A stretch of 29,261 nt of DNA, taken from CAYRGG01 sp964423745 (GTDB taxonomy: Bacteria > Pseudomonadota > Gammaproteobacteria > Competibacterales > Competibacteraceae). The stretch lies in the NCBI GenBank assembly GCA_964423745.1, contig CAYRGG010000053.1, positions 1 to 29,261 of the forward strand, given 5' to 3'. A program made the translations under genes and the position numbers. The notes below the pieces were generated by a model that saw only the letters and a list, made by a program, of their open reading frames with translations, searched no databases and had not been told where the DNA came from. Below, in pieces: positions 1 through 6,855 of this stretch (position 1 is the first letter of the stretch; each line of letters opens with the position of its first letter).

Positions 1-145
1 CGGGTCAGAAGTCGCCGAGGCGGAACGCATTCCCCTCAATGCCCGTATTCGGGATGTAGAGCAGGCGCCGGATGGGTCCGTTTATGTGCTCACTGATCAA
101 AATAACGGCAATGTTTGGCGCTTGAGCCTACAAAAGTCGGATTAA
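1..145 (+). CDS. PQQ-dependent aldose sugar dehydrogenase, C-terminal end (partial)
   Basis: Only the last 47 codons are present; the reading frame begins at base 2 and ends with TAA at 143-145. The visible tail contains RIRDVEQAPDGSVYVLTD followed by a short stretch ending in WRLSLQKSD. This resembles the last blade of the soluble PQQ-dependent aldose sugar dehydrogenases (YliI/Asd type beta-propellers), whose C-terminus typically reads R-I-R-D-V-x-x-x-P-D-G-x-x-Y-V-L-T-D. Members of that family are periplasmic quinoproteins that oxidise aldose sugars. The body of the protein, including the calcium/PQQ site and any signal peptide, lies outside the window, so the assignment rests on this tail alone. 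The gene is followed after three bases by a 114-bp hairpin-forming repeat. Confidence 0.6.
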   Translation, partial: GSEVAEAERIPLNARIRDVEQAPDGSVYVLTDQNNGNVWRLSLQKSD

Positions 146-148
146 CGT

Positions 149-262
149 ACAGGACTTACGCAGCTCGTTCCAGAGGATGCCATGAATATGTCCCTGCTTC
201 GCCGACTTGATTGCGGCCATCCAGGCCGCAAACACCTCTTTTACGAGCTACGCCATTCCTGT
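149..262 (+). repeat. 114-bp MITE-like intergenic repeat, copy A
   Basis: The element starts ACAGGACTTACGC and ends TTCCTGT. By eye, about 105 of its 114 bases match the reverse complement of 19629-19742, and both copies have the same length. Its two ends form an imperfect terminal inverted repeat: the first 28 bases match the complemented last 28 at roughly 20 or more positions, and more clearly in copy B. The centre is a perfect palindrome, TTGCGGCC / GGCCGCAA around five bases. The whole element can fold into one long hairpin. It carries no coding frame of note. It directly follows the sugar dehydrogenase stop codon and may act as its terminator. No target-site duplication is obvious. Confidence 0.8.
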
Positions 263-296
263 CTCCATAAATCATTGTTATAAAATACTGTAAGCG

Positions 297-1220
297 CTAA
301 TCCGCATCTTCCCTTTGCATGCGTTCGCGTATACCGCCTTCTATGCCAATGCCTTCTTCCATGGGTGAGAAAAGCGTTCCAGTGGTATTTTCTACCCGCC
401 TGCCTTTGTTGCTTTGTTTTTTTGCCACACTTGCCGACATACGCTCTGTCAGATCAGGGAAAATATGATGGGAGATATCCGATGCGCGTGCTTTAGGCCC
501 CACCGGCATTTCTTCTTTTGGATTGGTGCAAGCCTTTACAATGGCCTTAACCACCAACTCTGGGTCATCCATAGCCGCCATTCTAGGGGCATGACCGGTG
601 TAATTCGCCGCATGGGTCCACCACGGTGTATCGACAGCCCAGGGCATAATTGTTGCTACTTTAATATGATCGGCGTGACCGCTTAAGCGGAGTTCCTCAT
701 TTAACGATCGGCTTAAACTGAGAACAGCGGCTTTTGTTGCAGCATAGGTATTTTGAAGGGCGAGCGGAACCTCACTATCCACAGAGCCTACATTAATTAA
801 AGTCCCGCCTTTTTGTTTTATAAACTGATTAAGCGCGGCATGGGCACCAAAAATAAGTCCCTTTAAGTTGACATCAACGACACGCCCATGAACCTCTAAA
901 GGAATGTCCCAGAAATAGCCAAGTGCTCCCACGCCAACGTTGTTAATCCAAACATCTATGCGTCCATAGGTGGCAAGGGTTTGTTGCGCCAAGCGGTCAA
1001 TATCGTCTTGAACACTTACATCAGCCGTAACAGCAAGTGCGCTTCCACCTTGTTGTTTTATGGTTTCCACCAATTCTTCAAGCAAAGTTGTGCGCCGAGC
1101 GGCGACGACGACCCTCGCACCTTGTTTTGCCAATTCTAAAGCGGCCCCTTTGCCAAATCCGCTGGAAGCCCCTGCCATGACTACGGTCGCATTCTCTAAT
1201 TTTTCGGGTATATTTGTCAT
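297..1220 (-). CDS. Short-chain dehydrogenase/reductase (SDR) family oxidoreductase
   Basis: This is a 307-residue classical SDR, a Rossmann-fold NAD(P)H-dependent oxidoreductase expected in the cytoplasm. The cofactor loop is GASSGFGKG at residues 17-25. AARR at 40-43, after the second strand, suggests NADP(H) preference. Other marks are the acidic D67-V68 pair, the NNVG motif at 93-96 and the catalytic set Ser146, Tyr159 (YAATK) and Lys163. The protein is about 50 residues longer than a minimal SDR. The extra C-terminal part is hydrophilic and ends in a charged, Arg/Glu-rich tail. A GAGG ribosome-binding site lies a few bases upstream of the ATG. Similar SDRs are common but substrate-diverse, so I cannot name the substrate. 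It stands alone between repeat copy A and a toxin relic. Confidence 0.85.
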   Translation of the reverse strand: MTNIPEKLENATVVMAGASSGFGKGAALELAKQGARVVVAARRTTLLEELVETIKQQGGSALAVTADVSVQDDIDRLAQQTLATYGRIDVWINNVGVGALGYFWDIPLEVHGRVVDVNLKGLIFGAHAALNQFIKQKGGTLINVGSVDSEVPLALQNTYAATKAAVLSLSRSLNEELRLSGHADHIKVATIMPWAVDTPWWTHAANYTGHAPRMAAMDDPELVVKAIVKACTNPKEEMPVGPKARASDISHHIFPDLTERMSASVAKKQSNKGRRVENTTGTLFSPMEEGIGIEGGIRERMQREDAD

Positions 1221-1295
1221 TTCCGGTCCTCTGTTAAAATTGCACTGCTTGGGAATTAATTATCCCTGGATTAAGTTGCACTTCATCCGGGCTAC

Positions 1296-1403
1296 TTAAG
1301 CCACCTTCTCCATTGCATGCCCTTTGCTATGCCAACGATCAGCTGCCAGCATACCGCCTGTACCATCCAGCGTTTCATAATTACTGATACGCCATAGCAG
1401 CAC
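1296..1403 (-). pseudogene. Relic of a RES-domain toxin gene (N-terminal fragment)
   Basis: Read on the minus strand from a GTG at 1403, this 35-codon frame gives LLWRISNYETLDGTGGM and then AADRWHSKG before losing similarity and stopping at TAA (1296-1298). RES-domain toxins, the NAD+-degrading partners of Xre-type antitoxins, begin with a very similar pattern: an L-W/Y-R-I-S/A opening, a glycine-rich turn, then the G/D-R-W-N/H-x-x-G motif. The usual protein is about 150 residues or longer, so at most the first fifth remains. I found no convincing Xre antitoxin upstream in 1404-1626. The match is from memory of the family and is short. It could be coincidence, but the spacing of the motifs fits. 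Confidence 0.42.
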
Positions 1404-1612
1404 TTATGCAAAAGAACCATAGTCGATTTAATACAACATTTCCTCTATCAAAGCTTTAACGAAATAGACAAGCGGGGAGGATCTATTGCTTCAACAACAT
1501 ACCCTATGCAATCACACCGTCCTATCTTTGGTGATTACAGTAGCAAAGATTTTTGTCCGACATTGGTATTCCTGGCCCGCCCAGCATAACGGATGATCTG
1601 CGGATTCTATTT

Positions 1613-1621
1613 TGCTATAGT
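1613..1621 (+). promoter_or_regulatory. Candidate extended -10 promoter of the fitAB-like operon
   Basis: TGCTATAGT (1613-1621) is a TGn-extended -10 element close to consensus. The -35 position, 17 bases upstream, has only ATGATC, a weak match (three of six), which is acceptable for an extended -10 promoter. It lies 36 bases before the antitoxin ATG and directly abuts the inverted repeat at 1624-1642. Confidence 0.4.
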
Positions 1622-1623
1622 GC

Positions 1624-1642
1624 TGCATGTCTATCACATGCA
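1624..1642. promoter_or_regulatory. Candidate FitAB operator (inverted repeat)
   Basis: TGCATGT (1624-1630) and ACATGCA (1636-1642) form a perfect 7-base inverted repeat with a 5-base spacer. It sits just downstream of the putative -10 element and upstream of the Shine-Dalgarno sequence. FitA/VapB ribbon-helix-helix antitoxins normally repress their own operons by binding such inverted repeats, so this is the natural autoregulatory site. It also contains an in-frame ATG at 1627, which is therefore unlikely to be the real start of the antitoxin gene. Confidence 0.6.
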
Positions 1643-1656
1643 ACGGAGTTTATAAC

Positions 1657-1887
1657 ATGAGCGTCATGATTCAAATCCGCCACGTTCCTGATGACATTCA
1701 TAAGGCTCTAAAAACTCGCGCAACGGAGAAGGGTATGAGCTTATCGGACTACTTGTTGCGTGAAGTGACCAAGATCGTCAAACAACCCACTCTAGAAAAG
1801 ATGCTAGAACGCATTGAGGCCCGTGAAACCGAAAGTATTCTGGAAAACTCGGTTGACGCTGTCCGTGCTGAAAGAGAAGCTCGATGA
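1657..1887 (+). CDS. FitA-like ribbon-helix-helix antitoxin
   Basis: The product is a 76-residue protein. Residues from IQIRHVPDDIHKALKTRA onward look like the ribbon-helix-helix DNA-binding domain of FitA/VapB antitoxins: a beta-strand with alternating polar residues, then two helices ending in the SLSDYLLREV segment. The C-terminal half (TLEKMLERIEARE to the end) is highly charged and probably wraps the toxin's active site. I chose the ATG at 1657 because GGAG lies 8 bases upstream; the in-frame ATG at 1627 lies inside the operator. The stop overlaps the toxin start by four bases (ATGA), so the two are translationally coupled. The expected role is to neutralise the PIN ribonuclease encoded next and to repress the operon. 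Confidence 0.88.
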   Translation: MSVMIQIRHVPDDIHKALKTRATEKGMSLSDYLLREVTKIVKQPTLEKMLERIEARETESILENSVDAVRAEREAR

Positions 1888-2282
1888 TACTGGTTTTGGA
1901 TGCATCCGTAATGATCGACCTTCTGCTAGCCTGGGAACCGTTTTATGGTCAAATCAAAGCACGGATACGTTTGGCGGACTGGTTGGCAGCACCGCATTTA
2001 CTTGACATCGAAGTGACACAGGTGCTGCGTCGCTTTGTGCTAAGACGCGAGATAAAAAGTCAACGCGCCGAAGACGCTATTAAAGACTTACAAGATTTTC
2101 CTATTAAGCGTTATCCACATACCGCATTATTGCCCCGCGTCTTCAGTTTGAGAAACAGATTAACTGCCTATGATGCGCTTTATCTCGCTCTGGCTAAGGC
2201 ACTGGATGCCGAATTACTAACCCGTGATACCGCTTTCGGAGAAATTTCCGATAGTCATGTTGCGATAACTGTCATTCGTTGA
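1884..2282 (+). CDS. PIN-domain toxin, VapC/FitB family
   Basis: The 132-residue product has the length and layout of VapC/FitB toxins, Mg2+-dependent ribonucleases that typically cut tRNA or rRNA. The four acidic PIN residues are all present: Asp6 (VLDAS), Glu43 (LDIEVTQVLRR), Asp97 (TAYDALYLALA) and Asp115 (LLTRDTAF). The toxin therefore looks catalytically intact. The gene overlaps the antitoxin gene by four bases and is probably co-transcribed from the promoter near 1613. It opens the defence island that continues with hsdM. Which RNA it cuts cannot be read from the sequence. Confidence 0.93.
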   Translation: MILVLDASVMIDLLLAWEPFYGQIKARIRLADWLAAPHLLDIEVTQVLRRFVLRREIKSQRAEDAIKDLQDFPIKRYPHTALLPRVFSLRNRLTAYDALYLALAKALDAELLTRDTAFGEISDSHVAITVIR

Positions 2283-2639
2283 AGCGATCGTCCTAAAGGC
2301 CAACTTTTTTAAAGAAAGCGCAATATAACCAGCACTTAAACGGTTGATCTCGTCGCTCTCAGTACCTATTAACAGCCTATCTAAACCTCCCAAAGAAACC
2401 CATCGGAGATGCTCGAATAGCTCTCTAAATAAGCCACTCAGTACCGGCTATTTTCCCAATAAAACCGCCATTGCAAGATGCTCACCTTTTGACGCCGCTT
2501 TAATTTTTGACACTTTGCATTGTTCTATTCTCATGAAAATATGTTTAAAAATAAATGACTTGAAGGTTTTTTGTTATTGGCACGGATAATGATCGGAAGG
2601 TAAAGAAAGAAAACAATTGAGTCGGTTATAACCATGGGT

Positions 2640-2659
2640 CGCGTCAGCAATTTGACGCG
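2640..2659. other. Short perfect hairpin upstream of hsdM
   Basis: CGCGTCA (2640-2646) pairs with TGACGCG (2653-2659) around a 6-base loop. No U-tract follows, so it is not a typical terminator. It could be a protein-binding site or chance. It lies 213 bases before the hsdM start. Confidence 0.35.
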
Positions 2660-2747
2660 CTCGTAAGACGCACCGACATCGCAGAAGTATTCCTATGCAG
2701 ACTCAAAGGATAGACCAAATTAAAGCACTCTCATATTGAGTATAGCT

Positions 2748-2778
2748 GCGTAGGGTGGGCAACTTGTTGCCCACGCGG
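2748..2778 (+). repeat. Palindromic intergenic repeat, copy 1
   Basis: The core is GTGGGCAAC, a TT loop and GTTGCCCAC (2755-2774), a perfect 9-base palindrome, flanked by GCGTAGG on the left and GCGG on the right. Two further copies occur in the opposite orientation at about 6659-6697 and 7180-7213. The form resembles REP/ERIC-type extragenic palindromes found in many proteobacterial genomes. It sits upstream of hsdM. Confidence 0.75.
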
Positions 2779-2871
2779 AAAATGATCAATTGAATTACTC
2801 AGCAGGCAGCGTTATGAAAAGCGCTAGCGCGCCGAAGTAAACAAGGAACATATCGAGGAACGAATATACCG

Positions 2872-4470
2872 ATGAGCAAGCAGGACAGCGTTGTCAACGA
2901 CCGGGACTTCACTCAAAAGCTTTGGGCTGCTTCAGAAAAGCTACGCAGCCACATGGATGCCGCCGAATACAAACATGTGGTGCTTGGCCTAATCTTCTTA
3001 AAATACATTTCCGACGCTTTTGAAAGTCGTCGTCAGCAACTCGATACGCTGATGAGTGATCCCGACAGCGACTATTACGAAGAAGATCCAGCGAACCGGG
3101 ATGAAGTTCGCGAAGATCGAGACGAATACGTGGCCTACAATGTATTTTGGGTGCCTAAAGAAGCACGCTGGCAAACCCTTTCAGAACAAGCCAAGCTCTC
3201 TGGCCTAGGCAAACGCATCGATGACGCCATGGCAGCCATTGAAGAAGCAAACCCACAGCGGCGTCCTAAATTAAAAGGTGTGCTACCCAAGAACTACGCA
3301 CGGCTTAAGCTGGAAAACCAGCGCTTAGGGGAATTGGTAGATCTGATTAGCTCCATCGGCTTTACCGATAGAAAACACCAGCCCACCGATGTGCTAGGCC
3401 GTGTTTATGAGTATTTCCTAGGCCAGTTTGCCAGCGCCGAAGGAAAACGTGGTGGCCAATTCTATACGCCGGCCTGCATCGTGCGGTTGCTGGTGAAGAT
3501 GTTATCCCCCATGGACGGACGGATTTACGATCCCTGCTGCGGCTCAGGAGGCATGTTCATTCAATCCGACCGCTTTGTCAGCGATCATGGCGGCAAGCGT
3601 AGCGATATTTCCCTGTTTGGTCAGGAATCTAATCCCACCACCTGGAAATTGGCGGCCATGAACCTGGCGATTCATGGTATCGAGGCGGATCTTGGCAGCA
3701 AGCCGGGGGATACCCTGCGCGGTGATCTGCACCCTGATTTAAAAGCTGACCATATCCTCGCCAATCCGCCCTTTAATCTCAAAGATTGGGGGCAACAAGC
3801 GCTCGCCAACGATGTGCGTTGGACTTATGGTATTCCCCCCGCCAGCAATGCGAATTTTGCCTGGTTGCAGCATATTGTCCATCACCTAGCGCCGGGGGGT
3901 ATGGCTGGCGTGGTGCTCGCTAACGGTGCCATGTCATCCACCAGCAGCGGCGAGGACGCTACCCGCCGGGCGATGGTGGAAGATGACCTCATCGACTGCA
4001 TGGTCGCTCTGCCTAGTCAGCTCTTTTTTAATACCCAAATCCCTGCCTGTTTATGGTTTTTGACTAAATCAAAGCAAGCCAAGGAAAAGGGCCGGGACCG
4101 GCGTGGTGAGGTGCTGTTTATCGACGCCCGTAAACTGGGTCAAATGCAAAGCCGGGTCCTGCGGGTGCTGACTGATGCCGACATTGCCCGTATTACAAAG
4201 ACCTACCGCAACTGGCGCGGACATGGCGAAGGCACTTATGAAGACGTGCCAGGATTTTGCAAGTCCGCTAGTTTGGCCGAGATTGCGCAACACGGCTATG
4301 TGCTGACACCGGGGCGGTATGTGGGCGCCAGCGTTGACGAGAGCGATGACGAAACCTTTGTCGAAAAAATGGAGCAGCTTACGGAACAGCTAGCAGCGCA
4401 GTTTGCAGCATCGGCGCAACTGGAAACGCAGATTCGGGAGAATTTGGAGAGGATTGGCTATGGATGGTGA
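2872..4470 (+). CDS. hsdM: Type I restriction-modification system DNA methyltransferase subunit HsdM
   Basis: This 532-residue protein is the adenine-N6 methyltransferase subunit of a type I restriction-modification enzyme. With HsdS it methylates the host target; with HsdR added it restricts unmodified DNA. The N-terminal HsdM helical domain includes the FTQKLWAASEKLR and YKHVVLGLIFLKYISDAF segments (about residues 13-50). The N6 methyltransferase core follows: QFYTP at 196-200, the S-adenosylmethionine motif I DPCCGSGG at 220-227 and the catalytic motif IV NPPF at 298-301. All key motifs are intact. GAGGAA lies 11 bases before the ATG. The gene ends inside the start of hsdS with an 11-base overlap (ATG at 4460, stop at 4468-4470), implying translational coupling. 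Confidence 0.97.
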   Translation: MSKQDSVVNDRDFTQKLWAASEKLRSHMDAAEYKHVVLGLIFLKYISDAFESRRQQLDTLMSDPDSDYYEEDPANRDEVREDRDEYVAYNVFWVPKEARWQTLSEQAKLSGLGKRIDDAMAAIEEANPQRRPKLKGVLPKNYARLKLENQRLGELVDLISSIGFTDRKHQPTDVLGRVYEYFLGQFASAEGKRGGQFYTPACIVRLLVKMLSPMDGRIYDPCCGSGGMFIQSDRFVSDHGGKRSDISLFGQESNPTTWKLAAMNLAIHGIEADLGSKPGDTLRGDLHPDLKADHILANPPFNLKDWGQQALANDVRWTYGIPPASNANFAWLQHIVHHLAPGGMAGVVLANGAMSSTSSGEDATRRAMVEDDLIDCMVALPSQLFFNTQIPACLWFLTKSKQAKEKGRDRRGEVLFIDARKLGQMQSRVLRVLTDADIARITKTYRNWRGHGEGTYEDVPGFCKSASLAEIAQHGYVLTPGRYVGASVDESDDETFVEKMEQLTEQLAAQFAASAQLETQIRENLERIGYGW

Positions 4471-5884
4471 TCGGCATGGTGCGATGGCAAATGAGGTTCG
4501 GCAGGGTCAGGAAATTGATCAGGTTCAAGATATGCGTGGTTTGTATGATGTGGGGCGAAGTGCGGGAGAAAGGATTGTAGATTTTGCCAGCTCCCATTCT
4601 GATTCTAACCATTGGACAGCTGTTAGCTTTGGTGACGTAGTAACGATAAATCCTCGGAGACAATTAAAAAAGGGGGTAGTTGCACCTCATGTGGCCATGG
4701 AGGATTTATCCACTAATGCTAGGCGAATTCAAAATTTAAGGAAGAAGAAATATCAAGGTTCCGGCTCGCGTTTTAAAAACGGTGATACGCTTTTTGCCCG
4801 CATCACTCCTTGCCTAGAAAATGGTAAAACAGCTTTTGTAGATGTTTTTGAAGAAGGCATTGTTGCTCATGGGTCTACAGAATTTATCGTTTTTAGTGCG
4901 GTAGAAGGAGTTACAGATAGCCGGTTTATCTACTATCTCGCTCGGTCCCCTGAATTCAGAGATTTTGCTATTCAAAGAATGGAAGGTACATCAGGTCGCC
5001 AACGTGTCCCTGCTCCGGCTCTAGCTAAGTATCAATTCTTGTTGCCTCCTCTAAAAGAACAACAAGCAATCGCGCAAATCCTCTCCAGCCTAGACGACAA
5101 AATTGAACTGAACCGGCGCATGAACCAGACCCTGGAAGCCACCGCTCAAGCGATCTTTAAGTCTTGGTTTGTAGATTTTGATCCAGTCCGCGCTAAGGCT
5201 GAGGGTCGTCAACCCGATGGTATGGATGCGGAGACGGCAGAGTTATTTCCAGATGGGTTTGATGATGACGGTAAGCCAGTGGGGTGGCAGCGTAGAAGCA
5301 TTGGTTCTTTTGGAAGAGTTGTTACCGGAAAAACACCTTCGACAAAACAATCATTAAATTTTGATGGTGTATATCCTTTTATAACAATACCAGACTTAGA
5401 CGGTCGCGTGTTTATTAATAACTCTGCTCGTACTCTTTCCGAGAAAGGAATGCAAGTCGTTAAGGGTTCTTTAATACCTAAAAATGCAGTGATGATGTCT
5501 TGTATCGCTACTGTTGGTAGGTGTGGCATCACGATGCAGGAAAGTGTTACTAATCAGCAAATCAATAGTGTTGTTTGTGGCGCTGATGTTGATCCTCGAT
5601 ATTTATACTGGTCATTTCGAAGCTTAGGTAAGGATCTAAAACAAATTGGTGGTGGAGGTTCTGTCTATACGAATGTTTCTAAATCAAGGTTTAGTTCAAT
5701 TGAGGTAATTATTCCGCCAATTCGAATTCAGAAAGCATTTTCAAAACTTTGGTTTGATAAGCTGAAAGCGAATGGCAAAGAATCCCTTATCCTCACCCGA
5801 CTCCGCGATATCCTTCTTCCTAAACTCCTCTCCGGCAAATTAAGTATCACCGATGCTGAAAAACAATTGGAAGAGGCTGCTTGA
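4460..5884 (+). CDS. hsdS: Type I restriction-modification system specificity subunit HsdS
   Basis: The product is a 474-residue specificity subunit that chooses the bipartite DNA target. It has two target-recognition domains, about residues 52-195 (from WTAVSFGDVVTINP) and about 275-440 (from GWQRRSIGSFGRVVTGKTPS). The first conserved spacer helix lies at about 195-270 (LPPLKEQQAIAQILSSLDDK, then KSWFVDFDPVRAK). The second is the C-terminal LRDILLPKLLSGKLSI. I chose the ATG at 4460, which follows a GGAGAGG ribosome-binding site at 4446-4452; an upstream in-frame ATG at 4403 would lie deep inside hsdM. The recognition domains are more AT-rich than the conserved helices, as is usual for exchanged specificity domains. 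The recognition sequence cannot be predicted from the protein. Confidence 0.95.
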   Translation: MDGDRHGAMANEVRQGQEIDQVQDMRGLYDVGRSAGERIVDFASSHSDSNHWTAVSFGDVVTINPRRQLKKGVVAPHVAMEDLSTNARRIQNLRKKKYQGSGSRFKNGDTLFARITPCLENGKTAFVDVFEEGIVAHGSTEFIVFSAVEGVTDSRFIYYLARSPEFRDFAIQRMEGTSGRQRVPAPALAKYQFLLPPLKEQQAIAQILSSLDDKIELNRRMNQTLEATAQAIFKSWFVDFDPVRAKAEGRQPDGMDAETAELFPDGFDDDGKPVGWQRRSIGSFGRVVTGKTPSTKQSLNFDGVYPFITIPDLDGRVFINNSARTLSEKGMQVVKGSLIPKNAVMMSCIATVGRCGITMQESVTNQQINSVVCGADVDPRYLYWSFRSLGKDLKQIGGGGSVYTNVSKSRFSSIEVIIPPIRIQKAFSKLWFDKLKANGKESLILTRLRDILLPKLLSGKLSITDAEKQLEEAA

Positions 5885-5917
5885 TATCATCCGATCAGCT
5901 CTAGAAAGGGAAATTTC

Positions 5918-6634
5918 ATGAAAATTGTTGAAAAGATTGATGCACTTGATGCTGATGAAGTAAAAAAAGCATTCGAAAAACTTGTAAGCAACTACTTAAC
6001 ACCTGCATTCGGATCAATTTCAAAAAGAGATTTTGATATTTTACTATTCATGGAATTTCAAGAGTTAGGCATTATAGAAACCAACCCTGAAATCTATGAA
6101 TTAGTATCAGATCTAAGGGTTACACGCGCTAAAGCAAGAACTTTACTTTATGAAGCAAAATTAAGGGCTTCTACAGAACAAGATCTAGATAACGAGTTAA
6201 AGGAGCTACTTCAAAGGCCACTCTTCTTTAAGGAAAATGAAAGAATTGGTATAGAAATAGAGAATCCTTATTTGATTGATCATGTGCGTTACAAACTCAA
6301 AAAGCAAAATCACATTACAGATAGTTCGTTTTCTCCCGAGTTAGTGAAGTTAACGAAAGAAGGATATATCTGTTTATTTGAAACCTATCTGTCTGAAGAT
6401 GAAAAAGCAGAAATTTCCCAAGCGTTTACTAAAATTGGTGTAACAGAGGACATTAGTTTTTCAGGCATTATGAAAGCCATATTAAAAAAAATTGGAACTA
6501 AAATTGCCGATGATGCAGGTGGTGAGATTGCCAATAAAGTAGGTGAATATCTGACTCTAATCATCAATGGAAGTATCGATAATGCGGTAAGTGCTTTATC
6601 TTGTTTATTTTCAGATTCTAATCAGCGAAACTAA
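5918..6634 (+). CDS. Unrecognised 238-residue protein encoded with the type I restriction genes
   Basis: I do not recognise a named family. The gene starts 33 bases after hsdS on the same strand, with GAAAGGG 7 bases before the ATG, so it probably shares the hsdMS transcript. The N-terminal third is alpha-helical and charged and includes LVSNYLTPAFGSISKRDFDI, then a segment around residues 55-82 (EIYELVSDLRVTRAKARTLL) that could be a helix-turn-helix. Residues about 180-230 are different: a Lys-rich helix, then a small-residue segment (IADDAGGEIANKVGEYL) and a hydrophobic end that might associate with membranes or oligomerise. Codon use is clearly AT-rich compared with hsdM and hsdR, suggesting separate acquisition. 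I have a vague impression of similar unnamed proteins near restriction genes elsewhere, but cannot verify it. A regulatory or defence-accessory role is inferred from context only. Confidence 0.75.
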   Translation: MKIVEKIDALDADEVKKAFEKLVSNYLTPAFGSISKRDFDILLFMEFQELGIIETNPEIYELVSDLRVTRAKARTLLYEAKLRASTEQDLDNELKELLQRPLFFKENERIGIEIENPYLIDHVRYKLKKQNHITDSSFSPELVKLTKEGYICLFETYLSEDEKAEISQAFTKIGVTEDISFSGIMKAILKKIGTKIADDAGGEIANKVGEYLTLIINGSIDNAVSALSCLFSDSNQRN

Positions 6635-6658
6635 AAAATCACCTAATAACACTTTATG

Positions 6659-6697
6659 TTCCCGCGTGGGCAATAAGTTGCTCGCTCCACCCTATGC
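6659..6697 (-). repeat. Palindromic intergenic repeat, copy 2
   Basis: The core CCGCGTGGGCAATAAGTTGC matches the complement of copy 1 with a few changes, followed by CTCGCTCCACCCTATGC, where the right half has picked up an insertion. It overlaps the 3' end of the broken DUF3368 gene by one base and follows the 238-residue gene by 24 bases. Confidence 0.7.
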
Positions 6698-6855
6698 TAC
6701 TCACCCGCCAAATTCGATATACGTTGTTGAACGTCGCTGGAAATCCACATGCCTGCTGATTTTAGCGTATTGCTCGATTTAGCTTCGAGTAAAAGTTTAA
6801 GGGTTCCCCAAACCTCAAGACCCGCCGCTGAGGTGTTACTGATGGCGTCAGGCAT
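6697..6855 (-). pseudogene. DUF3368 PIN-type toxin gene with large in-frame internal deletion
   Basis: The frame is open for 52 codons and starts with ATG overlapping the antitoxin stop by eight bases (ATGCCTGA), the normal arrangement of UPF0175-DUF3368 pairs. It begins MPDAISNTS, the usual N-terminus of DUF3368 proteins with the first catalytic Asp region. It then jumps directly to GLEVWGTLKLLLEAKS and ends GMWISSDVQQRISNLAGE, which is the family's C-terminal signature. The intact family is about 150-160 residues, so roughly 90-100 residues of the PIN core are missing. A second, smaller gap seems present between LLEAKSS and AGMWIS. The central acidic residues needed for ribonuclease activity are therefore gone. 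The deletions are in frame, so a small peptide may still be made. Confidence 0.78.

Larger units (their letters stand above)
1221..1656. other. Gene-poor stretch between the SDR gene and the FitA-like antitoxin
   Basis: This 436-base gap holds no intact gene. It contains the SDR ribosome-binding site, a 35-codon relic resembling the start of a RES-domain toxin (1296-1403, minus), a candidate promoter at 1613-1621 and a perfect inverted repeat at 1624-1642 in front of the antitoxin gene. I see nothing recognisable between about 1404 and 1600. Confidence 0.6.
2283..2871. other. 589-base non-coding stretch before hsdM
   Basis: No convincing gene is visible. A frame running 2344-2589 on the plus strand has an unnatural composition, no ribosome-binding site and no recognisable motif, and an open minus-strand frame around 2300-2440 has no start codon. 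The stretch does contain a hairpin at 2640-2659 and one copy of the palindromic repeat at 2748-2778. Its 3' end carries the GAGGAA ribosome-binding site of hsdM (2855-2860). Parts are markedly AT-rich (about 2490-2590), which may include the hsdM promoter, but I cannot point to a clear -35/-10 pair. Confidence 0.6.

Noticed and set aside
2344..2589. 81-codon plus-strand frame before hsdM
   Set aside because: It has an atypical start, no ribosome-binding site, a Ser/Pro/Lys-rich composition and no motif, and lies partly in very AT-rich sequence.
4403..4459. Upstream in-frame start for hsdS
   Set aside because: It would extend 68 bases into hsdM and adds a basic stretch unlike HsdS proteins. 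The ATG at 4460 has a GGAGAGG site and the usual short overlap.
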